A stretch of 64,000 bases of DNA from an uncultured Prevotella sp. (GTDB lineage Bacteria; Bacteroidota; Bacteroidia; Bacteroidales; Bacteroidaceae), in the NCBI GenBank assembly GCA_900322175.1, contig ONYZ01000001.1, positions 110,773 to 174,772 of the forward strand. Reading direction: 5' to 3'. Under the pieces are notes generated by a model. It was not told where the DNA came from. It worked only from the letters and a program-made list of their open reading frames with translations, and did no database searches. The translations under genes were made by a program, and so were the position numbers. Positions within the stretch are counted from its first letter, which is position 1, and every line of letters begins with the position of its first letter. Positions 25,057 through 33,821 of this stretch are shown one piece after another.

Positions 25057-26456
25057 CGATTTTTGGATATAAAGTTATTAAACCTCTCGCGGTCGCCGGT
25101 AAGCATATAGTAGGCTATCAGATACTGATAGGCCATGCGATTATCAGTACAACCGGAATAGAGACTCTCCAGCATCTCAGGGGTGACATGGTCACTGAAC
25201 AGGAAGTTCTCCTTGTATGCCCACTTGCGCAGCCGTCCGTATTCAGGATGGCTATTTATTGCCTTTTCATCACCCAACAGAGGCAGTGTCTCGTTGGCCC
25301 AGTCACGATAAAAAAGAGTCTTCTGCAGGGCATTGAGGTATTTGCAGGCCACTTCGTAGTTGCCGTTAATCAGATTGGTCTGTGCCAGTCTCTTGTAACA
25401 GCGACCACTTTTCTGGAAGTCAAGAATAGCCTCCTGTGCTTCGAACACCGTACGTTGGGCAACATTTATCATACCCAACTGATAGAAAGCCTCGGCCGTG
25501 GGTATCGGACTGGTTGCATCGCTCTGCACGTCGGGCAAAAGACCGGCTATACCATTTTGGTTATAATTCTGTATCTGGTCCAATAGCACGCCTCGCATTG
25601 CCAGAGCAAGGTTCTGTACCGTCACACCTATCTGATTGTTTGGTTTCTCCTTGTTTATGGCCTCGATTATACGGTTCCATTGCTGATGAGTAGCCATAAA
25701 GTCGTACTGCATCACCTTCTCCGCCTTAAAATTGGCGTTTTTCCAGACCATCCACCCCATGCAGACAGCCACGAGGGCAAATAAAAGGTGAGAGATGAGA
25801 GGTGAAAGGTGAGAGATTTGCTCTTTGCGACGATTTATCAGCACAGCCATCACCATGATTATCCAAACAGAGAGGGCTGCAGCCCACAGCAGCCAAGGGA
25901 AGACCTTTGGCATGCGATAGTAATGTATGCCAGACCACAGGCTTTCTATAGGTATCGGCAGACATACCGGACCTGCCAGGAAATACAAGACAGGAATGGC
26001 AATAATGATCACGATGATCATGCGGACGGTTTTTCTGATAGAAGCGAAGCGAGAGATCAGAAGAACCATCCCCGTGATTATCAGCACAGCCCATACTCCC
26101 CCAAGCAGTGCATTCTCATCAAGCAGATAGAGCCACAACAGGCCCGACGGTATAAAACTCAGGCCATACAGCTTGTTTGCCCCCATCAACTGGAGAGTCA
26201 TAAGCTGAACTGCCGATAGCAGAAGCGCAATAATTGCGGCTCCTACCCAGGCATAAAGGAAGAACTGCGTGCAGAATCGTCCCAACAGATCGGCCACGCC
26301 ACCTGTCTGTTTGACAATATCCCATACATAATTACTATCAAACAGGAACAGCTGATATTGCTCCTGATAATGCAAGTGCTGCGGATAAGCTAGTCCGAAA
26401 AACAATAGGACTGCTACACAGAATATACTACTTATCAAATACCTTACTGAACTCAT
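25053..26456 (-). CDS. DUF6057-like polytopic membrane protein, short form (copy 2)
   Basis: A 467-residue membrane protein from the ATG at 26456 (a GTG at 26462 is also in frame). It has about seven to eight hydrophobic segments in the first ~250 residues and a shorter helical C-terminal region (GRCYKRLAQTNLINGNYEVA) than copies 1 and 3. The beginning of the gene overlaps the end of the upstream lipoprotein gene by 29 bp, and its stop overlaps the next lipoprotein start by 4 bp. A GAGAGGTGA-like 7-bp repeat around 25784-25817 encodes an SHLSPLISHLL stretch, which suggests repeat insertion within a loop. Function unknown. Confidence 0.7.
   Translation of the reverse strand: MSSVRYLISSIFCVAVLLFFGLAYPQHLHYQEQYQLFLFDSNYVWDIVKQTGGVADLLGRFCTQFFLYAWVGAAIIALLLSAVQLMTLQLMGANKLYGLSFIPSGLLWLYLLDENALLGGVWAVLIITGMVLLISRFASIRKTVRMIIVIIIAIPVLYFLAGPVCLPIPIESLWSGIHYYRMPKVFPWLLWAAALSVWIIMVMAVLINRRKEQISHLSPLISHLLFALVAVCMGWMVWKNANFKAEKVMQYDFMATHQQWNRIIEAINKEKPNNQIGVTVQNLALAMRGVLLDQIQNYNQNGIAGLLPDVQSDATSPIPTAEAFYQLGMINVAQRTVFEAQEAILDFQKSGRCYKRLAQTNLINGNYEVACKYLNALQKTLFYRDWANETLPLLGDEKAINSHPEYGRLRKWAYKENFLFSDHVTPEMLESLYSGCTDNRMAYQYLIAYYMLTGDRERFNNFISKNR
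25784..25817. repeat. 7-bp tandem repeat inside the short DUF6057-like gene
   Basis: GGTGAGAGATGAGAGGTGAAAGGTGAGAG is of the same GAGGTGA class as the repeat in the HTCS gene and encodes an ISHLSPLISHLL stretch in a loop. Confidence 0.55.
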
Positions 26457-27942
26457 TGACACTGATCTTTACAGGTTCGACCATAAACTCAGGACGATTA
26501 TAGCTCTTCAGCAAGAAAGTATTATGCTCCGGATCTTCCTGTGGCAACAGGAAAGCCTTCCCCACTTTTCCGTTGTTGAAATAGGCGAAGTAGACACGGC
26601 TGTAGTTATCATCATCACGACGACTAGCAAGCATAATCCAATGACCATTGCTCGACCATGATGGATAGCTATCAGAATAGCCTGCACTATTTACCAGAGT
26701 GAGATCCACAGGCGAAGATGTTTCTGCAGTAAGGGCAGCACCATTATATTTATCCATAGGTATACATACGATATCGGCGTCATGATGTCTGCTATGGAAA
26801 CAACCATATTGTCCTAGAGCGAACAGTAGATAACGTCCATCAGGACTGATACGCGGCAATGTTACACTCTTGTCTGCTGATGCAGCGTCATAAATCAGTT
26901 CTTCATCACCAAAGTTATGTGTTGCCACATCGAACGAACGGCGATACAGGTTGTATTGAATCTTAGGATAAGTGGTTCTGATATCCTTATCTTTCATTTC
27001 CTCAGGAAGAGGAACTGATTTACAGTAATATAGGTATTTACCATCAGGCGACCAAGTTGGGTACACCTCTAATAGAGTAGAATCATTGCTAACGATGCTA
27101 ACAGAGTCGGTCTTAACATCGTAGAGTATCATATCGCTAGCAAGATCGTAAACTTCAATCTTGTTAGGATTTGCCGTATGAAATGCCTGACGTGTCAAGT
27201 TTGTAGAAAAAGCTATCAACTTCTCTGTAGGATGCCATGCAGGATAAACGCCCGAAGAAATGGTATAGTCACGCTTCAAATTGACTCTTGACACCTTACC
27301 ATCATTTACAATTACAGTTCCGCTATTAGCCAGACGCACGTGGAAGAGCATATTGTCTGTCTTATAGTTTTGATAACTGTGACAGTTGATGCACTGACCT
27401 TTCTTCCTATCGTTCATCGTAATCTCGTTGTTGAAGATCTGTGTTTCTTCGAACGAGGTAAGATTACGCTGAGCAATCTCCATATATGTCCATGCCACAT
27501 ACGATGGCTCGATAAGGCGGTACGACAGGTACTCGTCGATGGCATCTGGAGCCACATATATCTCAAACGGATTGAACGACAACCATTCTCCGTCATTCTT
27601 GCCCCAAACCTCAACCTTAATACTTTTGCCTTTCGAGGCATTAAGCATATCATGCCATTCTGATTCAGGTATCTGCACCTTAACACCACTGCCGTATGTC
27701 TGCTGTTTACCATCAGGAGTAGTAAAACGAGATACGCACTCTTCATACTCGTCGGCAGGGAGCATAAAGTTGAGCGGTGCGATATTATACGGCACCGTAA
27801 CATCACAATAGTCTGGAAATATTGCCGGGAGACTTTTTGCCTCTTTAGATGCAGATGGTACATCGGGATGGCTGGCACATGATGACATAAGCAGTACTGC
27901 AACAGCCAAGAATACTATATAGAAGTGAATATATCTTTTCAT
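26428..27942 (-). CDS. CxxCH beta-propeller lipoprotein (copy 3)
   Basis: A 504-residue lipoprotein (MSSC, Cys22) with the haem motif KGQCINCHSY (CINCH, 184-188) and PD40 repeats: AWHPTEKLIAFSTNLTRQAF, LPRISPDGRYLLFALGQYG, SWSSNGHWIMLASRRDDDNY. It is closer to copy 1 than copy 2 in motif spelling (IDEYLSYRLIEPSYVAW compared with IDSYISYRLIPPSYVTY). It follows the long DUF6057-like gene by 6 bp and overlaps the next membrane protein gene. Conserved His pairs (SRHHDADI here, WHHDAEL and WHHEADL in the other copies) are possible distal haem or metal ligands, an inference only. Confidence 0.8.
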   Translation of the reverse strand: MKRYIHFYIVFLAVAVLLMSSCASHPDVPSASKEAKSLPAIFPDYCDVTVPYNIAPLNFMLPADEYEECVSRFTTPDGKQQTYGSGVKVQIPESEWHDMLNASKGKSIKVEVWGKNDGEWLSFNPFEIYVAPDAIDEYLSYRLIEPSYVAWTYMEIAQRNLTSFEETQIFNNEITMNDRKKGQCINCHSYQNYKTDNMLFHVRLANSGTVIVNDGKVSRVNLKRDYTISSGVYPAWHPTEKLIAFSTNLTRQAFHTANPNKIEVYDLASDMILYDVKTDSVSIVSNDSTLLEVYPTWSPDGKYLYYCKSVPLPEEMKDKDIRTTYPKIQYNLYRRSFDVATHNFGDEELIYDAASADKSVTLPRISPDGRYLLFALGQYGCFHSRHHDADIVCIPMDKYNGAALTAETSSPVDLTLVNSAGYSDSYPSWSSNGHWIMLASRRDDDNYSRVYFAYFNNGKVGKAFLLPQEDPEHNTFLLKSYNRPEFMVEPVKISVNEFSKVFDK

Positions 27943-27948
27943 AATCGT

Positions 27949-29724
27949 TTACGCATGAGTTTCGTTTCCTATTTTGCCATGAACATTGATAGGTTTTCTG
28001 CCAAAGATATTATACCACCAATAGGTATCTCCAAATTCTTCACGCATTCCCTCACCTACCGTTGAAATAGTCATTCCTGGCTTTGCCTTACTTTCAAGTG
28101 TTGTCCAGAATCGTTTGTAACGCTCGTAGATGGTCTGTTCAACAGGAACCATAATACGTTTCTCTTCCGGCGCCTTATCCATGAAGAGAATATAAGCCTC
28201 CTGCGCATGTATAGGGAACTCTTCATTCATGTGCAGTTTTACGTATTTACGTAGCGACAGCCAAAAACGACGTGAATCGCAACGCAACATGGAATAAAGA
28301 AGCGACTGTTCTGAGGCCACCTTACTATCAGATTCGTACCAAAGGCTAATTCCATTAACAATATAACTATCGCTGTTTTCCACACCTGTGATTTCATCAG
28401 GATAGCATTTCATGAGTTCTTTTATATTAGCCGTAACAGGTGCAGGTTGCCAATTGTCATAAAACGGACGGTGATGAAGTATCGTAGTATAGCGCTCTAC
28501 AAGTTTTTTATCTCCGACAGCTAAAGCACAGCGTGTAAGCATTTTCAGATAGAAAGGTGAGAAGCCCGCTTGTATAGCATTTTCGAAGCTTAAACGTATT
28601 GCTTCGTTTATCATACCATAATTATAATACACCAAAGGAGATGCAATATCCAAGAGGGTAACATGGAGCGAATCTGGATTATGAAGATTTGCTGCATCAT
28701 TGCCTAATTTGAAGGAACGGTCTAGCAGCCCGCCTTCGTTCATCAAGGCAATGTTCTTGACAAACACCATTGTGCTTGTAGGTTTCTTATTCGTTTCCAC
28801 CAAATTAATAACCTCTTTCCAGTTATCATCTTCAGCATAACGCACCATACGCATCTCGTCGATGTAGTTCTGATCATGGTACATCTGCGAACAAGTATAG
28901 TAAATACCAGCAACAGCACACAACACAGGCACAAACCATTTGGACAGATACTTGCTACACAACGGAATAAGTACAGATGCTACACCAAGCAGCCAAAACG
29001 GATATGAAAGATGCGGACTGCTATCACTTGGTGTCTCGAAACGAGGCAAGCCTGCTATAACAACATCGTCGTATTTCAAACCAGAATAGAATTGTGTATG
29101 CCAGATGCTGGCGGTAAATACGAGTAGTGCTATACCCAAGAATTCGCGCCAGGATACTTTATCAGAAAGTGCAAGACAAAGTACAAAAAGCAAAGCAAAC
29201 CATCCAAGCACAGGATAAATGCAAATAGCCAATATATACCATATCAGATGCAATTTACGTGGAGTGCGACATGCAGCCCACAAGAGTAGCAACATTACTA
29301 GATAGCTTACTGACTGTGAGAACCAATAGCCTCTGATGGTAGAGACATAAATCCAATAGCCCAAATCTACTACCGATGTGAGCAGAAAGGCTACAGGCAA
29401 GAGCATCAGTGCCGAGGCACTTCCCTGTAACCGGAATGCTTTAGAACCCACAAAATATATGCCTACCCAGATTGCCACAAGGATACATGTACCTACAGCC
29501 GGTTGATAAAAGAACTGCGTAAGCCAAGCTCCAACATACTGCATCAAACCAAATGGTTTCGACATGAGTGTATTAAAGAAAGGAGCCCCAAAAACAAATT
29601 CAGAGCGGTCGTGCGCCGTATAGAACACCTCCTGGTTGATGTACATAATATACACAACAAACGAAATGAAAGCCAACAGGCTTAAATAGAGGATGGCGCG
29701 GGATACATTGTTTTGTTTATTCAT
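27949..29724 (-). CDS. DUF6057-like polytopic membrane protein (copy 3)
   Basis: A 591-residue protein. Its first ~290 residues hold about nine membrane segments (AILYLSLLAFISFVVYIMY first), with the family-like start shared with copy 1: a short first loop, then a GLMQYVGAWLTQFFYQP block (copy 1: GMLSYLGAFFTQHFFYP). The last 300 residues are soluble and helical, with LNEGGLLDRSF-like repeats. It starts 65 bp after the upstream operon, beyond an intrinsic terminator; no strong promoter is visible in that gap, so expression may rely on read-through. Confidence 0.75.
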   Translation of the reverse strand: MNKQNNVSRAILYLSLLAFISFVVYIMYINQEVFYTAHDRSEFVFGAPFFNTLMSKPFGLMQYVGAWLTQFFYQPAVGTCILVAIWVGIYFVGSKAFRLQGSASALMLLPVAFLLTSVVDLGYWIYVSTIRGYWFSQSVSYLVMLLLLWAACRTPRKLHLIWYILAICIYPVLGWFALLFVLCLALSDKVSWREFLGIALLVFTASIWHTQFYSGLKYDDVVIAGLPRFETPSDSSPHLSYPFWLLGVASVLIPLCSKYLSKWFVPVLCAVAGIYYTCSQMYHDQNYIDEMRMVRYAEDDNWKEVINLVETNKKPTSTMVFVKNIALMNEGGLLDRSFKLGNDAANLHNPDSLHVTLLDIASPLVYYNYGMINEAIRLSFENAIQAGFSPFYLKMLTRCALAVGDKKLVERYTTILHHRPFYDNWQPAPVTANIKELMKCYPDEITGVENSDSYIVNGISLWYESDSKVASEQSLLYSMLRCDSRRFWLSLRKYVKLHMNEEFPIHAQEAYILFMDKAPEEKRIMVPVEQTIYERYKRFWTTLESKAKPGMTISTVGEGMREEFGDTYWWYNIFGRKPINVHGKIGNETHA

Positions 29725-29738
29725 TGTTTTGTTATAAA

Positions 29739-29766
29739 AGGCTGACCCATTTAATTGGGTCAGCCT
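29739..29766 (-). terminator. Intrinsic terminator after the SusC/D operon
   Basis: Perfect 11-bp stem AGGCTGACCCA/TGGGTCAGCCT with a 6-nt loop, followed on the minus strand by TTTTAT. It lies between the lipoprotein stop at 29790 and the membrane protein start at 29724. Confidence 0.8.
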
Positions 29767-29789
29767 ATGATTAATTACTTAATCAGACT

Positions 29790-31052
29790 TTATTTAGTTA
29801 CAGGTCTGATAGAAACGCCAAAACTAGAACTCAGGTTGTTGTAGATACCAAGAGAATTATACTGACCATGCTGGAAAATCAGCATGTTTGGCATGTTTTC
29901 ATTGCCATTAATAGCTCCCATTGATCCACTAATCTGCTCAGCCATTGAGGGGAAATGGTAAGTTCCCAGAATTTCACCTGTTGCATAGTAGCCAGCATTT
30001 CCGTTTCCATACCACTTGTCACCAAATCGGAAACCTGCAGCAGGCAAGAAAATACTGTTATTATTTCCTTCTGCCTTAGAAGTCACCTTATATCCATTAC
30101 CAGTAAACTCCCATGTGCAATTATCAAGCAGCTCCTGGAATTGCTCAGCTGTTGGCATGCTCCAATTGTTGCCCCAATTTGCAGTAGCAGGATCATGGTT
30201 AGCGTCTGCAACGATACTATAAGCAGGAATTTTAGAAATATCACCACCCTTAAAGTCTCTACGCATTACTACACCAAGCTGATCTTTAATTTCAGTATAA
30301 TTATTAGCTTTAGGAGACTCATAATAATTGACTTCAGTAGAACCTATCTCATCTATAGCGAAGGTTGAAACACTTGCATACTCAAACTTCTTGAAATAGT
30401 CTAATGTATCCTTAGCAGAGTTCTGCTTGGGGAATCTCTCAATAAACTCAGAACCATCCCAATCAATAATGAGAGTAAAGTCCTCATTGGTAAGAGTAGC
30501 CTCAAGGAGACCTGTATTAGATGTCTTTACTAAGTTCAACTTATTCTTTAAGAATGAAGTAATTGCCTCCATCTTCTGAGCATCGATAGTAGCCTTCGCA
30601 AGTGAATCCAAACCAATAGTATCACCAATAAACGTTAAGTCTATCAGCTTAGGTTCTACACTTTTAGAAATATTTGTTGTATCACAAACAGTTCCAACCT
30701 TGGCATCGGCGCTTTTGAACATGTCAAACAATTTTGATGCAGATGTAGCAGCCGTTACATCTAAATACGATGTTGCATTAGTTGCCTCCATCTGGGTACC
30801 AGTTACATCACCCCAAACAAAAAGGATTCCATTGTCAGATTCTGAAGTTGCTCCAACATTCATATTAGCCCACTTGGTTCCACTAGGAAGTCCCAAATCT
30901 ACAGCCTGACCTGCATTTCTGATACTACCAGTGTTCGCAGTATATTGGGTATCGCATGTAGTTTCGGTAATCTCCTCACTACAAGCCATAAACAGACTTG
31001 ATGTAATAAGCGTAGTGATTACGAGCTTACTATAATTAACTATTTTTTTCAT
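29790..31052 (-). CDS. FISUMP-domain lipoprotein with internal insertion
   Basis: A 420-residue lipoprotein (FMAC, Cys24). The two ends match the Fibrobacter succinogenes major paralogous (FISUMP) domain: VDLGLPSGTKWANMNVGAT and GILFVWGDVTG near the N-terminus, and WGNNWSMPTAEQFQELLDNC with SIFLPAAGFRF near the C-terminus. Between them is an unusual ~160-residue segment (about 95-255) with no family I recognise. FISUMP proteins are surface lipoproteins of unclear role. Last gene of the 37094-29790 operon, with a terminator behind it. Confidence 0.65.
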   Translation of the reverse strand: MKKIVNYSKLVITTLITSSLFMACSEEITETTCDTQYTANTGSIRNAGQAVDLGLPSGTKWANMNVGATSESDNGILFVWGDVTGTQMEATNATSYLDVTAATSASKLFDMFKSADAKVGTVCDTTNISKSVEPKLIDLTFIGDTIGLDSLAKATIDAQKMEAITSFLKNKLNLVKTSNTGLLEATLTNEDFTLIIDWDGSEFIERFPKQNSAKDTLDYFKKFEYASVSTFAIDEIGSTEVNYYESPKANNYTEIKDQLGVVMRRDFKGGDISKIPAYSIVADANHDPATANWGNNWSMPTAEQFQELLDNCTWEFTGNGYKVTSKAEGNNNSIFLPAAGFRFGDKWYGNGNAGYYATGEILGTYHFPSMAEQISGSMGAINGNENMPNMLIFQHGQYNSLGIYNNLSSSFGVSIRPVTK

Positions 31053-31090
31053 TATAAGAGTTGTTTAAATATTATACATATAAGAACTTA

Positions 31091-31888
31091 TTACTCCTCA
31101 TAGTAAACTGCCTTGAGTGTCATAGAACCGCTATACAGCATGAGGTCAAGATCTTTACCACCGGCGGGATCCTCATTCACATATTTCTTTGCACACTCTC
31201 TTGCCATTGTCGGGGTAATCTGAAGTTCATTCAAACCATCCACCCACTTAACATGATCGTAATATGTGTTGCTCCACCAACCATTCATAACCTTCAAATC
31301 AAAATCAGGAGTAACATCTGATACGTCAAAGATAAGAGTCTTCAGACCATCGTAAACCTCATCAGGAATAGTAGGCAGATGTGCACCTTCGGTTGAGCTG
31401 AAACGCATCGCTGCTGCGTCCCAAGCACCTGGTTTGAATGGCAGCTGAGGATCTTCAGCTTTTTCTTCCTCCGATCTGTTAGGATCACCATAGATATAAT
31501 ACTTCACCAGTGGATCTGTGATTTCTTCACACTCAATGGGGAATTCTGCTGTAAGCTTAGTACCGTCTGGACAAATAGCGGTGAGAACAACTGTATAAGG
31601 AGTCTTAACATAATCACCATTTGTATTCCAGTTAACTTTCATCTTCTTCCATGCATAGTTACCGACGAATTCCTTTCCACCGACATCCCACTTAGCATTG
31701 ACAGGGGCTGATGTCGAACATGTAACAACATTGCCGAACTTGCCGCTGGATGCAACGTCAACAGTGACAGAAGACATCGCCTTAAGCTGGTCAACAGTGA
31801 TGTGACCGCCATTGCCGATATCCTCATGAACAGGATCACAAGCAGCAAAAGCGCATATTGCGAAAAACATTAAAAATATCTTTTTCAT
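31091..31888 (-). CDS. Putative surface glycan-binding lipoprotein (SusE position)
   Basis: A 265-residue lipoprotein (FAAC, Cys17) placed directly after SusD, the usual place of a surface glycan-binding protein. It is beta-rich with many Trp/Tyr in the second half (MNGWWSNTYYDHVKWVDG). I do not recognise a named family; the role is inferred from position only. Confidence 0.6.
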   Translation of the reverse strand: MKKIFLMFFAICAFAACDPVHEDIGNGGHITVDQLKAMSSVTVDVASSGKFGNVVTCSTSAPVNAKWDVGGKEFVGNYAWKKMKVNWNTNGDYVKTPYTVVLTAICPDGTKLTAEFPIECEEITDPLVKYYIYGDPNRSEEEKAEDPQLPFKPGAWDAAAMRFSSTEGAHLPTIPDEVYDGLKTLIFDVSDVTPDFDLKVMNGWWSNTYYDHVKWVDGLNELQITPTMARECAKKYVNEDPAGGKDLDLMLYSGSMTLKAVYYEE

Positions 31889-31907
31889 ATTGATTACTAA
31901 TTAAATA

Positions 31908-33806
31908 TTAATAAAGAACTTTATAAGTGTACTCTGCTGACGAAGCTTCCTCATCCCAACCTGGGTTCTGAGTCAACTTACCATTCATAAGAGTAATCTG
32001 AGCCTGAGGTTTAGGCAAGAAGCCATTGGTATCAGCGTAACGCTTAGACCAAGAACATGTCATATGAGCCATGTTCATAGAATTCTTTTTACCCTTGACG
32101 GTAATAGATTTTCCACTCTGAGCCTGAAGAGCCTTAGCTGCGATTGAACTTTCACCAGAATCTATACCTGACCAACGACGCAAATCGTTAAAACGCAGAC
32201 CCTCTAATGCAAACTCCCAACGACGCTCGTCCTGAACAGCCTTCAACGAATATGGAGTCTGAGGCACTCCTGCACGCTTCTGAACCTGATTCATGTACTG
32301 AGCATCACCAGTAAGCTCGGTCAGCATCAGCAAAACATCAGCATAACGCATCAGATAAAAATCCTCGAAGTGGTCACCCTGCTGTTTGTTGTCAAGCGAA
32401 CTAGATGAATAACCAGGACACATTGACCACCAAGAATCGTTGTCGGCAGCACAAGCGTCAAGGTTTACATCTGCATACTTCTTGACTCCATAGCCAGACT
32501 CCTCACAATCATCCTTCTCATAGGTATAAGATGCAAGCTCATGGTCGAGGTCAATCAGCGTACCGAGTTTACGGATATCACTATAATTGCCAGCAGTCTC
32601 TGCTGCAGTCCAGTCTTGCCAAAGATTGACAGAAGGAGTACCCTGACCCCAGCCCTGATTGAATGGATAAGTCTTGTCGCGCTTACCATTGTCGTTGGTA
32701 GCACCATTACGAAGACCCCAGAAACAAGACAGATAGTTAGAATACATACGTGGGTTGTTATAAGTACCACCAATAGCCCACTTAGAAGCATTCATAAACT
32801 GAATCTGGAAGATTTCCTCAGTGTTTCCATTACCCATACCAGGCTGGTCGAAGCAGTTCTCACGCTTCATGTCTGCAATGAACTCGTATGCATGACCTTT
32901 ACCATCATGTGCCTCATCCCACAGCAGACTGTTAGAGTACTGCCAGAGTGAACGGAAGTCCTCACAGAGCTTGTAACCACCATTAGAAACGATATCCTTC
33001 AAACCTGCAACTACGTCAGCCTGTGAAAGAGTACCACCAGAACATCCTTCCTGCTCTACCAGATTAATGGCAGGGCCAGAACCATTAGCAAGCTCACCAG
33101 CCTTCTTATAGAAGCCAGCCCAGAACATATATGCACGAGCGATGAAAGCTTCGGCAGCAAACTTGTCAGCATGACCAGAACCATTTGCTCTTTCAGCCTT
33201 CATGAGATTCTTGGCAGAAACAAAGTCTGAAAGAATTTGAGGGAAGACATCAGTCTCTGCACTTACCTGCTGCTTCATCTCATCTGTAATAGTGGTTGCA
33301 GTAATCAATGGAACATCACCATACAACTGAGTCAGCCACATGTAATAGAGACCACGCATGAAGTAGCCCTCACCGAGCAACTGATTGCGCTGAACAGTAT
33401 TGCCTGTCCAATCAACATTATCGATGGTTTCAATCTGGTTGTTAGCACGTGAAATACCGCCATAAAGAAGGATGAAATCAGCCTCATACTGGTTAGCACT
33501 TGCTGTTGTGAAGTGATGCAGCGACTTAGCTACATTATCCTGCAAACCACCACTTCCGTAGCAGTCGTCAGACATAAGTGACCACCAATAGAATGGATTA
33601 TTCAATAGACCGCTCTGGTCACCACCACCCAGTGTATTCATAATACTATAGGTAGCTGCATTCAAAGCCTCCACATCTGCAGGCTTGCCGGGGAACGTGG
33701 CCGCAGTCAACTCTGTAACACGTGGATCTGTGTCCAACATATCGTTACAAGATGTAAACGCAGTTACTGACAAAACAGCTGCTGCTGATAAAATATATTT
33801 CTTCAT
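31908..33806 (-). CDS. SusD/RagB-family lipoprotein
   Basis: A 632-residue lipoprotein (FTSC, Cys20) with SusD hallmarks: LLGEGYFMRGLYYMWLTQLY, FYLMRYADVLLMLTELTG and QDERRWEFALEGLRFNDLRR, ending KLTQNPGWDEEASS. It lies 15 bp after the SusC gene and captures oligosaccharide for it. Substrate not evident from sequence. Confidence 0.9.
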   Translation of the reverse strand: MKKYILSAAAVLSVTAFTSCNDMLDTDPRVTELTAATFPGKPADVEALNAATYSIMNTLGGGDQSGLLNNPFYWWSLMSDDCYGSGGLQDNVAKSLHHFTTASANQYEADFILLYGGISRANNQIETIDNVDWTGNTVQRNQLLGEGYFMRGLYYMWLTQLYGDVPLITATTITDEMKQQVSAETDVFPQILSDFVSAKNLMKAERANGSGHADKFAAEAFIARAYMFWAGFYKKAGELANGSGPAINLVEQEGCSGGTLSQADVVAGLKDIVSNGGYKLCEDFRSLWQYSNSLLWDEAHDGKGHAYEFIADMKRENCFDQPGMGNGNTEEIFQIQFMNASKWAIGGTYNNPRMYSNYLSCFWGLRNGATNDNGKRDKTYPFNQGWGQGTPSVNLWQDWTAAETAGNYSDIRKLGTLIDLDHELASYTYEKDDCEESGYGVKKYADVNLDACAADNDSWWSMCPGYSSSSLDNKQQGDHFEDFYLMRYADVLLMLTELTGDAQYMNQVQKRAGVPQTPYSLKAVQDERRWEFALEGLRFNDLRRWSGIDSGESSIAAKALQAQSGKSITVKGKKNSMNMAHMTCSWSKRYADTNGFLPKPQAQITLMNGKLTQNPGWDEEASSAEYTYKVLY

Positions 33807-33821
33807 AACTTTTATACCGAA

